A stretch of DNA of 64,000 bases from contig CAVYJK010000028.1 of the NCBI GenBank assembly GCA_963768765.1, positions 131,498 to 195,497 of the forward strand. The letters are read 5' to 3'. The first letter of the stretch is position 1; the number at the start of each line of letters is the position of its first letter. The notes under the pieces were generated by a model. That model was not told the DNA's origin and made no database searches. It worked only from the letters and a program-made list of their open reading frames with translations. This document shows, in pieces, positions 48,374-57,281 of the stretch. Position numbers and translations under genes: made by a program. The DNA is from DASWLF01 sp963768765 (GTDB lineage Bacteria; Desulfobacterota; Desulfobaccia; Desulfobaccales; 0-14-0-80-60-11).

Positions 48374-48559
48374 CTAGCCGCTCCTTGCCGGGGCCAAAAA
48401 AAACTTCTGCCCCAAGGTGGACAGAAGTCATCAGCCTGGCACCAAAAGGCCAGGCAATCAAGGCGGACTTCATCGCCTATTTTTATAATTATAATCGCTA
48501 ATTTTAAAATTTAAAAGGAAATTTGCTCAACAATCTTCTCGGGGCCGTGCTTGACGGAT

Positions 48560-48690
48560 GCGACCCCTCTCCTGATAATATTGGTGACGGCGATGGAGTC
48601 CGGCGGGGAGGGGTGCCCTACTGCCCGAACTGCCTTGGGCTAATGGCTCCTGAACCCACTCAGGTGGGGGCAGGAGCTTTTTTTCATCGG
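48560..48690 (+). ncRNA. candidate structured leader/attenuator RNA with terminator
   Basis: The 3' half reads GAACTGCC, TT, GGGCTAATGGCTCCTG, and an upstream GGCGATGGAGTCC can pair with GGCTCC as a pseudoknot. That resembles the 3' half and switching logic of fluoride (crcB) riboswitches, but about 20 extra bases separate the parts. GGCTCCTG also pairs with CAGGAGC to form a terminator (48645-48687) with seven T residues, mutually exclusive with the pseudoknot. No protein gene follows directly; tRNA-Gln is next. The alternative is a free small RNA such as 6S. Confidence 0.4.
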
Positions 48691-48790
48691 CTGCTGGCCC
48701 TGGGGATTGGGGATTTCACCTGGTAGCAAGGGGAGGGAAATGGATCAAGTCTGGCGCCACGGTAAGAGTATCGCCAGAGGCGCGCACCCC

Positions 48791-48819
48791 TTGACAAAAA
48801 CCCAACTCCTGCGTATAAA
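48791..48819 (+). promoter_or_regulatory. consensus sigma70 promoter of the tRNA-Gln/tRNA-Asn pair
   Basis: TTGACA (48791-48796), a 17-bp spacer and TATAAA (48814-48819), with tRNA-Gln starting 12 bp downstream. Confidence 0.8.
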
Positions 48820-48830
48820 AAAAGTGCACT

Positions 48831-48904
48831 TGGGGGATCGTCTAACGGCAGGACTGCAGACTCTGGATCTGCCTATCAAGGTTCGAATCCTTGTCCCCCA
48901 GCCA
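48831..48904 (+). tRNA. tRNA-Gln (CTG)
   Basis: A 74-nt cloverleaf with encoded CCA. The acceptor TGGGGGA pairs with TCCCCCA, the anticodon loop is CTCTGGA (anticodon CTG) and the T arm contains GGTTCGAATCC. Confidence 0.95.
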
Positions 48905-48922
48905 TTTTTTTGCCAACCACAC

Positions 48923-48998
48923 TCCCCGGTAGCTCAGCTGGTAGAGCGGGTGGCTGTTAACCACTTGGTCGGCGGTTCGAGTCCGTCCCGGGGAGCCA
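48923..48998 (+). tRNA. tRNA-Asn (GTT)
   Basis: A 76-nt cloverleaf with encoded CCA. The acceptor TCCCCGG pairs with CCGGGGA, the D arm contains AGCTCAGCTGGTAGAGC, and the anticodon loop CTGTTAA gives GTT. It lies 18 bp after tRNA-Gln in the same transcript. Confidence 0.95.
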
Positions 48999-49009
48999 CG
49001 AACATTCAG

Positions 49010-49034
49010 CCCCTTGATAATTCAAGGGGTTTTT
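49010..49034 (+). terminator. intrinsic terminator of the tRNA pair
   Basis: An 8-bp stem CCCCTTGA/TCAAGGGG with a TAAT loop is followed by TTTTTA, 12 bp after tRNA-Asn. Confidence 0.8.
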
Positions 49035-49100
49035 ATTATTTATTTGATAGCGTATCCGGTGCGTCTCTGAAAATCTTCGCCCTTGGAGGCGTCTTAAGCA

Positions 49101-49913
49101 ATGGCTCCAGACAGACCAGCAACGGTGTCTCTCTACAAGCAGATGGACCAGGCATGCCTGTCCTTGCACAGCGGCTTTACCTTCCACTGCCATGCCGATT
49201 TGCCTTGCTTCAACCAATGTTGCCGCACCCCCACCATCATCTTGAGTCCATATGACCTCCTGCGTCTGAAACAGTGTCTGGGAATCACTTCCGGGGAATT
49301 TCTGGAGCGTTATACCCGCCAGGAAATTGAAGAGCAATCAAATCTTCCCCTGGTCTTCCTCGACCCTTACCGGTCCCCGGTCAGTGGTTGTCCTTTCGTT
49401 GGGGCCAGTGGCTGCCTGGTTTACCCCCATCGACCGGCGGCCTGCCGCCTCTTTCCCATCACCATGGGCAGCCAGCTCACCGAGCAGGGCGTGGTGGACT
49501 ACTATTTTTGCCGTCGCCTGGATTACTGCCAGGGATTCGCCACCAACGTCCAATGGACGGTGGCGTCCTGGAGGACCAACCAGGGGTTTGATGAATATGA
49601 CCAGGGGCGCCGGGAATGGCTGGGAATCCTTCTCAAACAAGGACTTAAGGGCCCGTTGGCCGCGGAGGCGCAGGTTCAGAACCTCTTTGCCACCATAGCT
49701 TATGATCTCGACAAATTTCGCCGGTTGATTTTTGAGCCTGGTTTCCTGGAAGCTTACGAATTAGATGGCAAAGCGCTGGAAGATCTCAAGCTGGACGATC
49801 TGGCCCTCCTCAAGTTCAGTTACAGATTCCTGGAATCAATCCTGTTCCCGGAGGATGCCGGATTGGTGCAAGAGGCGACTCCAAGTTCAGACGAAACTGA
49901 CGAGAGGGATTAA
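49101..49913 (+). CDS. YkgJ family cysteine-cluster protein
   Basis: The 270-residue protein contains the N-terminal cluster CHADLPCFNQCC and later CPFVGASGCLVYPHRPAACRLFP, the Cys pattern of the YkgJ/CxxCxxCC family thought to bind zinc or an iron-sulfur cluster. A helical 110-residue C-terminal extension follows. The function is unknown for the family; links to metal-dependent modification have been proposed. The ATG at 49101 has GGAGG 12 bp upstream. Confidence 0.8.
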   Translation: MAPDRPATVSLYKQMDQACLSLHSGFTFHCHADLPCFNQCCRTPTIILSPYDLLRLKQCLGITSGEFLERYTRQEIEEQSNLPLVFLDPYRSPVSGCPFVGASGCLVYPHRPAACRLFPITMGSQLTEQGVVDYYFCRRLDYCQGFATNVQWTVASWRTNQGFDEYDQGRREWLGILLKQGLKGPLAAEAQVQNLFATIAYDLDKFRRLIFEPGFLEAYELDGKALEDLKLDDLALLKFSYRFLESILFPEDAGLVQEATPSSDETDERD

Positions 49914-49966
49914 GGCAGGGCAGGGCCAACCTTAAGATAGGCTAAAAAAGCAACAGCCCTACCCAA

Positions 49967-50219
49967 TCAAAGCCTGGCTCCGCCGCCGATACCGGCCATG
50001 GCAGGGAGCGTGCCGCCCAACAAAGGGAACCCGAAGCCGCGGTCCTTCAGCCGGATGGCCTCCTTAAAAAGGCGGGGCCACGACTGGTCGGATAGGCCCT
50101 GGCGCCGCGGCCCTTTCAAGTCCAGCTCCCACCCGTCCGCCAGGCAGGACCGTGGGGGGCGGTGGCAACCCCGCCCCATTATCTGGGGAGAAAAGGGGTG
50201 GAGTCAGGTCCTGCCGCAT
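49967..50219 (-). CDS. small last gene of the phage-tail-like string (frame-disrupted)
   Basis: The ATG overlaps the preceding stop (TAATG). The first frame gives MRQDLTPPLFSPDNGAGLPPPP...; a second frame, +1 offset, gives WPRLFKEAIRLKDRGFGFPLLGG...GARL and stops at 49967. The total length is one base over a multiple of three, matching the +1 errors elsewhere, so an 83-residue protein is likely. The family is not recognised. Confidence 0.4.
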
Positions 50220-50557
50220 TAACCAGTCACCGCCTGCTTGATCTGGAAGTAAAAATCTCCACTTTTGGCAATTGCCGGCGGCGGCCCGGCCCAGGAGCAC
50301 TTCAGCTCGCCCACATAAGTGGTTTCATCCTGGTTGGTATCAGTGGCGCTCAGGTTAACCGAGACGATCCCCTCTGCCGCCCGGCTTCTGTCAAACGCGG
50401 CATTGTCCTTGAAAAATGTATACGCCGTATCGGATTTGGATTTCTTCACCCCCAGTAGCAGGGTGGCTGTCGAAAGATCCACTGCAGCACCGCTGCCGTC
50501 CTTGACCGTCAGGGTGAGGGTCTTGGCCTCGCCTTGCTTCAAGATCAGGTTAGGCAT
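50219..50557 (-). CDS. phage baseplate BppU-N-like small protein
   Basis: About 112 residues of beta-rich sequence (LILKQGEAKTLTLTVKDGSGAAVDLSTATLLLGVKKS...GDFYFQIKQ). Polypeptides with this KQGDTxxLxxTVxDxxGxPVDLTGAT pattern are N-terminal domains of phage baseplate/upper-fibre proteins. It overlaps the upstream 57-codon gene by 8 bp and the downstream small gene by 1 bp. The ATG at 50557 is chosen; a GTG one codon earlier is possible. Confidence 0.65.
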   Translation of the reverse strand: MPNLILKQGEAKTLTLTVKDGSGAAVDLSTATLLLGVKKSKSDTAYTFFKDNAAFDRSRAAEGIVSVNLSATDTNQDETTYVGELKCSWAGPPPAIAKSGDFYFQIKQAVTG

Positions 50558-50723
50558 CACTCAACTCCACAGTAATTTCGGTGGCCTCCAAAGTGACTTC
50601 CAGGGGTTCAAAGGATGCAAGGGAGACTTCCAGGCCCTCGATGACCTGGGTGATATCGCCGCCGCCAACTCCTGCTGGGGCCAGCAACCCCCAAGAAGCA
50701 ACGGCTTTAGGGTTTACGGCCAT
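50550..50723 (-). CDS. 57-residue phage-module protein
   Basis: An acidic small protein, MAVNPKAVASWGLL...LEATEITVELSDA, with ATG inside the end of the upstream gene (10-bp overlap) and its stop inside the start of the next. The overlap on both sides and sustained open frame support a real coupled gene. The family is not recognised. Confidence 0.6.
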   Translation of the reverse strand: MAVNPKAVASWGLLAPAGVGGGDITQVIEGLEVSLASFEPLEVTLEATEITVELSDA

Positions 50724-51745
50724 GTGGGGGCCCTCCTTTCGGTGGTAGAGCCATCAGCGGCGATGGCCCCGGTCGCTGCCGGAGTAATGCCGTCAGATTT
50801 GTACCCGGTAAAGGCGCCGGTGACATCATTAATAACCAGGCGGTTGCACAAGATCCAAAACAGCTTCCGCAGCAGGTCCGCCAGGGAGTTGGCCGGGAAA
50901 CTCAAATTGTCTGACAGGTCCCCGGCCAGCAAGTCCCCCACGGTGATGTCGTTCAGGGCGGCGATGGCGTTAAGGACCGCCGCCTGGGAGGCAGGGTCGC
51001 CAGGAAGGTCGTCCGTCTTGGCTTTGATGGCGTCCAGCAAGGCATCCAGGTCTGCGAGACCCGCCAAGATCGCCTCTTTGTCACTGGTTGCCTCGGCCCG
51101 GGTGGGTGGGCCAAATTCATCCAGGGCGGCCCGGGCATGATCCTTGACGGTGCCCTCCATAGCCAGGGGGCCCACGGCGGAATCAAGCTCGGCTTTGGTG
51201 GGCGGATCATAAGCAGCAAGGGCCACTGCCGCTCCCGCCTGAGCATGGGATTGAATATTAGCCTCCACCGCCAGGGAAGCCACCGCCGCAGTTATGGCAG
51301 CTTCTACTTGGGACTGGTCCGCCGGGTCTGTGGGCAGGTTGTCGGTCTTGGCTTTGACGGCCGCAATCCCGGCGTTATCCGGCGCCATATAATCCGCCGC
51401 GGCCAGGCGGGTGCTTAGCACGGCATCCAGGTAGCCCGCCTTGGTCCCGGTGAACAAGGTCGGATAGGCCACGAAGGGCCGAATCTCAACGTTGGCCGTG
51501 CTGCTTTTGGGGGTGATAACCACCAGATCGGCGTTGGTTTCCGCCTGGGTCAGGTCGAAGGTGTAAATCCCCGGCTGATTCGTGGCGTCCAATTCCGCCG
51601 GGTTGGTCTGGTTCAGGGGAGCCGAAGCCCCGCCGTCCTTGGAAATCTGGGCGGTGATATTGAGCCGGTCCCCGGTCTTGGGGATTCCGGCTCCCGCATC
51701 CCAGGCGAAGAACGCCACTTTTTGACCGGTCACATTCTTAAACAT
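50714..51745 (-). CDS. phage virion/tail-associated protein
   Basis: The 343-residue protein starts at the ATG overlapping the stop of the previous gene. The N-terminal beta domain (VTGQKVAFFAWDAGAGIPKTGDRLNITAQISKDGG) resembles tail-fibre attachment domains. The middle carries repeated helical heptads with IKAKTDNLPTDPADQS and IKAKTDDLPGDPASQA, a motif frequent in phage structural proteins. The C-terminus is YKSDGITPAATG. It is a likely tail or baseplate component. Confidence 0.7.
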   Translation of the reverse strand: MFKNVTGQKVAFFAWDAGAGIPKTGDRLNITAQISKDGGASAPLNQTNPAELDATNQPGIYTFDLTQAETNADLVVITPKSSTANVEIRPFVAYPTLFTGTKAGYLDAVLSTRLAAADYMAPDNAGIAAVKAKTDNLPTDPADQSQVEAAITAAVASLAVEANIQSHAQAGAAVALAAYDPPTKAELDSAVGPLAMEGTVKDHARAALDEFGPPTRAEATSDKEAILAGLADLDALLDAIKAKTDDLPGDPASQAAVLNAIAALNDITVGDLLAGDLSDNLSFPANSLADLLRKLFWILCNRLVINDVTGAFTGYKSDGITPAATGAIAADGSTTERRAPTWP

Positions 51746-53687
51746 TGACAAACTCCACAGCTCCCGGAGGATAAGTGCTGCCCCGGGGTTCGAGAATTAT
51801 TTCCCCGTAGCTCCACCGGGGACGGTAGCCTATCCCCCCCGTTACCCATGGTTGTGGATCCATCCACACCTTCTTACCCGCCTCATACCCCATGAGCCGC
51901 AGGTAAAGGTTGATATAACCATCCTGAACCGGGTTAATGGTCACCTCCACATACTGGCTCCAATCTTCGGCATTGGCCCTGGTAGTGAAGTTCCCGGCCC
52001 CGGAACTGCTCACGGTGGCCAAGTGGCCGCCGCTTACCTGGTCCAGGTAGTCGCCGTAGAGCACTAAGGCCGACTTGGCCAGGGCCGCAAAATCGGTTTG
52101 CAGGTAGAAGCGATAGGTCTTGGAAGCCCCCGCCACAGCCCAGAGGCGGACATTGAAAAGTTCCAGATAGGTAGCAGCGGCGCAGTTGCTTTGGGGGGCA
52201 ATTTCCTGCACGTCCGCCGAGCCGCCGGTCCTTTGGGTCGGCCTGGAACTGGCCCCGTCCGCCGATACCTTGGTAATATCCCCCCAAGCATCCTCCACAT
52301 AGTGAGCATTAGCCACCTGCAAATAGTGTTCGTTTGCTATCCTGCCCCTGCCCCCAGGAATGGATAGATTCCTATTAGAAACTACAAGGGGGGAGGGCTG
52401 TTTAACGTTGATGAGAACCATTTTGGTGGGAAATTGAACATCACTATTATTGGGTTTGGCGGTTCCAGCCGGGTTATATCCTATGGCACCGCCGTTCATC
52501 TTAAAGGAGGCTCCGGAAGCAACCCCATAAGAACTATGGCTGAAAATATAGGTATTAATCATTTCTGTCTCAAAAACTAATTCACCAACTCCATAAGAGT
52601 TGCTGAAAATCTCGCAATCAGTAAATCTAAGCCACCTACCGCTTGAGAAAGCTCTATTGGCATTGGCGTAGAACTTGGCACTGGAAAAGTCTATTCCAAG
52701 GGCAGTGGATATGTTCCAAGTTTGGGCACCGCAGAGATACCCGGAAAAGGAGCCGTTTGTAACATTCTGGAGGTTATAAGCATTAGAAAAGAGGATGCAG
52801 TTTACAAAATTCATCCCTGAAGTATTATTAGGACCTCTGTCAGAATTGCGAAGAACGCCTCTTTCAAGGCTAAAACCATTTGAGCCGTTCTGTCCAAAAC
52901 CGAGGATAACTGCATCCTTAATATTCACATTGGTAGATGTGCTGCCATTGGCGTCGGCCCACCTGGGCCGGTAAGTGTTGACCTGCCCGGGAGCGGTCGC
53001 CGCCCCATATTTTTGCAAGACGACATTGCGGCTCAAATTAAGGACATAGCCCCCAGCATTAAAGGTGCCGCCAGGGTGCGCCTCCAGGATGGTTACTTGG
53101 GTATCACTCCCGGAAAGTGCCATAGAGTCAATGGTCCCCAGAAACAGGTCGGTGGCGTAACTGGAGTATACGGCGTATTTGTGCAGCAACAAAACCTGAC
53201 CGGCAGCCCACTTGGCAGTAAAATCCCCGGAAATAGTGAAGGTCTTGCCGGAGGTCCAGTTGGCTAAGAGAGTGGTATCAAGGTCAGACCCAAAAAGGTC
53301 CGGGTCGCCGTAGGCAGTTACTTTACCCCCAGCGGCGATATTGAGTCCCTTGACATTGTCTGCGGTGGTGTTCCAGGATATTCCGGCGATGTAGGTCTTG
53401 GGAATGATTAGGCCCGATTCGCCCACTTTGAGCCAGCCGCCGTTGTTGATAAGTAAATCCTGGTGGCCGAAGGGGAGCCAGGTGCTCATATCCCGAGCAA
53501 AGACCAGGATGCCGTTGTTGTTGAGGGTTCCCTGGCCGAAAACTACTGAGGAAGGGTCGAAATTGACGTTCATGGTCACCTGGTGGCCGATGTTGAAGAC
53601 GTCTCCGGTGGCTTGGGGGAACCCCCCGCCGCCCCAGGTATTCGGGTCATTCCAGGGACCGGATTGGGTGGAAGTGTAGGTGGCCAT
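51738..53687 (-). CDS. beta-helix tail-fibre-like protein
   Basis: The 649-residue protein begins MATYTSTQSGPWNDPNTWGGGGFPQATGDVFNIGHQVTMNV, the G8-like start of parallel beta-helix adhesins and tail spikes. Many short Asn/Gly/Ser turns follow (LLINNGGWLKVGESG, NSNGVGE-like), then a C-terminal receptor-like jelly-roll domain. No signal peptide is present, which argues for a phage structural protein rather than a secreted enzyme. The codon use is more AT-rich between about 52300 and 53500 than in neighbours. Confidence 0.7.
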   Translation of the reverse strand: MATYTSTQSGPWNDPNTWGGGGFPQATGDVFNIGHQVTMNVNFDPSSVVFGQGTLNNNGILVFARDMSTWLPFGHQDLLINNGGWLKVGESGLIIPKTYIAGISWNTTADNVKGLNIAAGGKVTAYGDPDLFGSDLDTTLLANWTSGKTFTISGDFTAKWAAGQVLLLHKYAVYSSYATDLFLGTIDSMALSGSDTQVTILEAHPGGTFNAGGYVLNLSRNVVLQKYGAATAPGQVNTYRPRWADANGSTSTNVNIKDAVILGFGQNGSNGFSLERGVLRNSDRGPNNTSGMNFVNCILFSNAYNLQNVTNGSFSGYLCGAQTWNISTALGIDFSSAKFYANANRAFSSGRWLRFTDCEIFSNSYGVGELVFETEMINTYIFSHSSYGVASGASFKMNGGAIGYNPAGTAKPNNSDVQFPTKMVLINVKQPSPLVVSNRNLSIPGGRGRIANEHYLQVANAHYVEDAWGDITKVSADGASSRPTQRTGGSADVQEIAPQSNCAAATYLELFNVRLWAVAGASKTYRFYLQTDFAALAKSALVLYGDYLDQVSGGHLATVSSSGAGNFTTRANAEDWSQYVEVTINPVQDGYINLYLRLMGYEAGKKVWMDPQPWVTGGIGYRPRWSYGEIILEPRGSTYPPGAVEFVNV

Positions 53688-53771
53688 TTAATCCCTTAAT
53701 GCCTTGCGAATATCTGCGGTCCGCTCCTCGGTTCTTCTCCGTTCCTTGTTAATCAGGGGGGTTAGCGGCAT
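53688..53771 (-). CDS. possible 27-residue coupled leader or gene remnant
   Basis: The frame MPLTPLINKERRRTEERTAD...ALRD ends with TAA immediately abutting the ATG of the tail-fibre gene. The charged helix could be the tail of a truncated upstream gene. No ribosome site is visible. Between here and glgB (53772-53914) I see nothing further. Confidence 0.3.
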   Translation of the reverse strand: MPLTPLINKERRRTEERTADIRKALRD

Positions 53772-53914
53772 AGAAGAGGCCAATGATCAGGGTTCCTCTC
53801 ATTTAACAGGTTGGCCTAACTTATGCCAGAACGCCTGGGACGGGCGTCACAGCTTGAGGGCATCTTGCAGCTCCTGCAAACTTCCAGTTGATTTAGCATG
53901 AGAAAAAGCACATC

Positions 53915-55882
53915 ATGGGTGTCGACATGAAAGCTCCTGCTCAGCCGGTCAACTACGACTTCTCCCTGCTCACTGACGATGACCTTTATCTGTTCAACGA
54001 AGGCAACCAGTTCCGCCTCTATCTCAAGATGGGGGCCCATCTTCTCAAGCAGAAAGAATGGTGGGGCACCTATTTTGCGGTGTGGGCCCCGGATGCAGCC
54101 CAGGTCTTCGTCACCGGCGACTTCAACCGGTGGCACAAAAAGAGCCACCCCTTGCGGCAGCGGGGTGCCTCCGGAATCTGGGAAGGCTTCGTCCCCGGGG
54201 TGGGGCAGGGCTCCCTGTACAAGTATCACGTGGTCTCCAGATACCGCGGCTACCGGGTGGACAAAGCCGACCCCTTCGCCTTTTTTTTCGAGGGGCCGCC
54301 CCGCACCGCCTCCATCGTCTGGGACCTGGACTACGCCTGGGAAGACGGCGAATGGCTACCCCTTCGTCACCGGCACAACGCCCTGGACAAGCCCATGGCC
54401 GTCTACGAGGTCCATCTGGGTTCCTGGCGGCGAGTGCCCGAAGAAGGCAACCGGTTTCTCACCTACCGGGAGTTGGCGCCCCTGCTGGCGGCACACGTGG
54501 AGCAACTGGGTTTCACCCACGTGCAGTTCCTGCCGGTCATGGAGCATCCTTTTTACGGCTCCTGGGGCTACCAGACCACGGGGTACTTTGCCCCCACCAG
54601 CCGCTTTGGGTCCCCCCAGGACTTCATGTATCTCATCGATTACCTGCACCGGCGCGGCATCGGGGTCTTCCTGGACTGGGTGCCGTCCCACTTCCCCGCG
54701 GACGAGCACGGCCCCGGCTTCTTCGACGGCACTCATCTGTATGAGCATGCCGACCCCCGCCGGGGCTTCCATCCCGACTGGAAGAGCTTCATCTTCAACT
54801 ACGGCCGCAACGAGGTGCGGAGCTTTCTGGTGAGCAGCGCCCTCTTCTGGCTGGACAAGTACCACATCGACGGCCTCCGGGTGGACGCGGTGGCCTCCAT
54901 GCTCTACCTGGATTACTCCCGCCGGGAGGGAGAATGGATCCCCAACCAGTACGGCGGCAAGGAGGACCTGGAAGCCATCAGTTTCCTCCGCCAGTTCAAC
55001 CAGGTGGTCTACCAGACCTACCCCGACGTCCAGACCATCGCCGAGGAGTCCACGGACTGGCCCATGGTCTCCCGTCCCACTTACGTAGGGGGCCTGGGCT
55101 TCGGGCTGAAGTGGGACATGGGCTGGATGCACGACACTCTGAAATACCTGAGCGTCGACCCCGTTTTCCGCAAGTACCACCACAACACCCTGACTTTCCG
55201 GATGCTATACGCCTTCCAGGAAAATTTCATCCTGCCCCTGTCCCACGACGAGGTGGTCTACGGCAAGGGCTCCCTCCTGGCCAAGATGCCGGGGGACGAC
55301 TGGCAGAAGTTCGCCAACCTGCGCCTGCTCTTGGGGTACATGTACGGCCAGCCGGGCAAGAAGCTGCTCTTCATGGGCGGGGAGTTCGGCCAGTGGGCCG
55401 AATGGTATCACGAGGCCAGCCTGGACTGGCAGCTGCTGGGCTACCCCCTGCACGCCGCCCTGGAAAGGTGGGTGGAAGACCTGAACCGAACTTACCGTAG
55501 CGAGCCGGCTCTCTTCACCCAGGATTTCACTGCCTCGGGCTTTGAGTGGATCGACTGCAACGACGTGGAGCAGAGCGTCATCAGCTTCATCCGCAAGGGA
55601 GTGAGCCCCGAGGAGGTGGTCCTGGTGGGGTGCAACTTCACCCCGGTGCCCCGACACCACTACCGGGTGGGGGTGCCCAGGGGAGGGTTCTGGAAGGAAA
55701 TCCTCAACAGCGACGCCTTAGACTACGGGGGCAGCGGCCTGGGTAACCTGGGAGGGGCGGAAGCCGCGCCCATCCCCTGCCATGGCCGGCCCTTCTCCCT
55801 GGACCTCACCCTGCCGCCTTTGGGGGCGGTGTTCTTCAAGTATGAAGGCGGCGCCGGGGAAGAGGGAGCTATCAAGTCATAA
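53915..55882 (+). CDS. glgB: 1,4-alpha-glucan branching enzyme
   Basis: The 655-residue GH13 enzyme has an N-terminal CBM48 domain (YFAVWAPDAAQVFVTGDFNRW), then the catalytic barrel with HVQFLPVMEHPFYGSWGYQ, nucleophile Asp in DGLRVDAVASMLYLDYSR, acid/base Glu in TIAEEST and the third acid in LSHDEVVYGKGSL, and a C-terminal beta domain. It forms alpha-1,6 branches in glycogen. A start 12 bases later (MKAPAQ) is also possible. It is uninterrupted and monocistronic; no other glg gene is nearby. Confidence 0.95.
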   Translation: MGVDMKAPAQPVNYDFSLLTDDDLYLFNEGNQFRLYLKMGAHLLKQKEWWGTYFAVWAPDAAQVFVTGDFNRWHKKSHPLRQRGASGIWEGFVPGVGQGSLYKYHVVSRYRGYRVDKADPFAFFFEGPPRTASIVWDLDYAWEDGEWLPLRHRHNALDKPMAVYEVHLGSWRRVPEEGNRFLTYRELAPLLAAHVEQLGFTHVQFLPVMEHPFYGSWGYQTTGYFAPTSRFGSPQDFMYLIDYLHRRGIGVFLDWVPSHFPADEHGPGFFDGTHLYEHADPRRGFHPDWKSFIFNYGRNEVRSFLVSSALFWLDKYHIDGLRVDAVASMLYLDYSRREGEWIPNQYGGKEDLEAISFLRQFNQVVYQTYPDVQTIAEESTDWPMVSRPTYVGGLGFGLKWDMGWMHDTLKYLSVDPVFRKYHHNTLTFRMLYAFQENFILPLSHDEVVYGKGSLLAKMPGDDWQKFANLRLLLGYMYGQPGKKLLFMGGEFGQWAEWYHEASLDWQLLGYPLHAALERWVEDLNRTYRSEPALFTQDFTASGFEWIDCNDVEQSVISFIRKGVSPEEVVLVGCNFTPVPRHHYRVGVPRGGFWKEILNSDALDYGGSGLGNLGGAEAAPIPCHGRPFSLDLTLPPLGAVFFKYEGGAGEEGAIKS

Positions 55883-56120
55883 TTATTTTTGTATTTAAAT
55901 CATATCAAAAAAATTTTATGGGTTCATAAGCTGCTGATAAATAGCAGATACTTGGTATCCTCTTAACAAGGCGCATCAGCGCGCCAAAAGTGCCAAGGCG
56001 CTAATGGTGATGAGAAATGTGGAACGCGTGTGCTCTGGTCGCGCGGGTAAAGCCTGTGCCCCGAACCGTGGCTGCCGCCCGCTGCCTGACCATTGACTCT
56101 AAGTATTTTGAAGTTTGGGC
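55883..56120. other. 238-bp gap between convergent genes
   Basis: The first part is AT-rich (TTTTTGTATTTAAATC). I see no gene, terminator hairpin or repeat. Confidence 0.4.
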
Positions 56121-56747
56121 CTAAGGCAAGCGCTCCCAGACCAGGCTGATTACCTCCTGGACGCCGCCGTGCGTGAAGGGGCCTCTTAAGGTGAGACGGT
56201 TTCCATCGAACTCGAAGTGGCGTACCTGGTCGGTTCCCACCCAGTTCGGTATGAGGGCAGCCTCGACATGATGGACGATGACCCCCTTGCTTTGATCGAC
56301 TGAGTAGGATCCATAATAGGCGGCATATCCGTCGAATGCTCCTCGTACTTCGGTCTCAGACGTGAGTAGCGGATCGCCCGAGGCGAACTTGGGCCGGTTC
56401 GGGCTCATTAATTGGACAGCCATGCGCCCATTCGATTCATAGATGAGCCTTCCTTGGGCATTCTTACCGAATGGGTAACCAATCTGCCCGCTTGAGTCCT
56501 GAGTGTATAGAGATACGAGACTCCAGGCGCCGACCAATTTGGATGTGATATCGCGGCTCATGCGGTGTCCCCTTTCCTCAGTAAGCACTGGGTATTTTGT
56601 ATCGGCTGGCATGGGGGAAGAGGCTACAGCCAATCCAGGGCTTAGGTCGAACTCCCATTTCTGGTCACCGTCCGCCGCCACAGCTAGGTTAGCCGCCGCC
56701 AGCAGCCAGAGCACCGCCAGCACCATCCGCATTCCGCCGATTTTCAT
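56121..56747 (-). CDS. exported lipocalin-like domain protein
   Basis: The 208-residue protein starts behind AAGGAGAGGCACC. A signal peptide (about 1-24) and a 40-residue linker precede a lipocalin_5-type domain: LVGAWSLVSLYTQDSSGQIGYPFG, GRLIYESNGRMAVQLMSPNRPKFASGD, AFDGYAAYYGSYSVDQSKGVIVHHVEAALIPNWVG and RHFEFDGNRLTL. The family forms small ligand-binding barrels; here it is periplasmic. The ligand is unknown. Confidence 0.8.
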   Translation of the reverse strand: MKIGGMRMVLAVLWLLAAANLAVAADGDQKWEFDLSPGLAVASSPMPADTKYPVLTEERGHRMSRDITSKLVGAWSLVSLYTQDSSGQIGYPFGKNAQGRLIYESNGRMAVQLMSPNRPKFASGDPLLTSETEVRGAFDGYAAYYGSYSVDQSKGVIVHHVEAALIPNWVGTDQVRHFEFDGNRLTLRGPFTHGGVQEVISLVWERLP

Positions 56748-56924
56748 GGTGCCTCTCCTTTTCTGGCCAGGCCGAGGAAGAAATCACCTAATGAACCCTT
56801 CTGGTTTCCTCAGAATTGCCGCCGTGTGAAAGGTAGGGTAGCACAAACTCGCTGAAAAAGAATCTTCTCCCAGATTTTCGGCATACCGTCAACTTTTGCG
56901 CAGATTCTTTATGGGTCAGCGACA

Positions 56925-57163
56925 TATTAACCCCAGGTCGGCACCGGCCAGTAGTTTTGCACCAGGGCAAAAGTGGGGGCCACACGCCCAAGGCGCTGCC
57001 GACATTGGAGAAATCTCTGAGTCACGGTCGTAGGTTAATTTCTGCGCAAAGACAACCGGGTAGATATAGCGGATAACTTGCCAGGATCGAAAATTATCGG
57101 CGCAGAGGTAGAAGTTCCAGATATGAAATGGATATGGAAAGTTTTTGGCCTCGCGATAAGTTT
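56925..57163 (+). mobile_element. short, integrase-less derivative of the 59-60 kb element
   Basis: Three blocks match the integrase-bearing element in the same order and orientation: CCCAG...CACCG...GTAGT...CCAGG (56934-56965 against 59072-59105), the ACTTGCCA...GAAA.TTATCG block (57074-57099 against 59163-59188) and GGATATGGAAAGTTTTTGGC (57130-57149, identical at 60165-60184) followed by GATAAGTT. The integrase gene is missing. The flanks up to 57281 hold nothing else I can support. Confidence 0.5.
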
Positions 57164-57281
57164 CGGGTCATAGCAGTAAGCAAAACTTTAGTTAATCAAA
57201 ACTTAATCAAATTCACCCGCCCGATGTTCTCCGAAACCTCCGTAACCCGGCTCTAGGGGGCCTTGGTAGGAGCGTTGGCTC

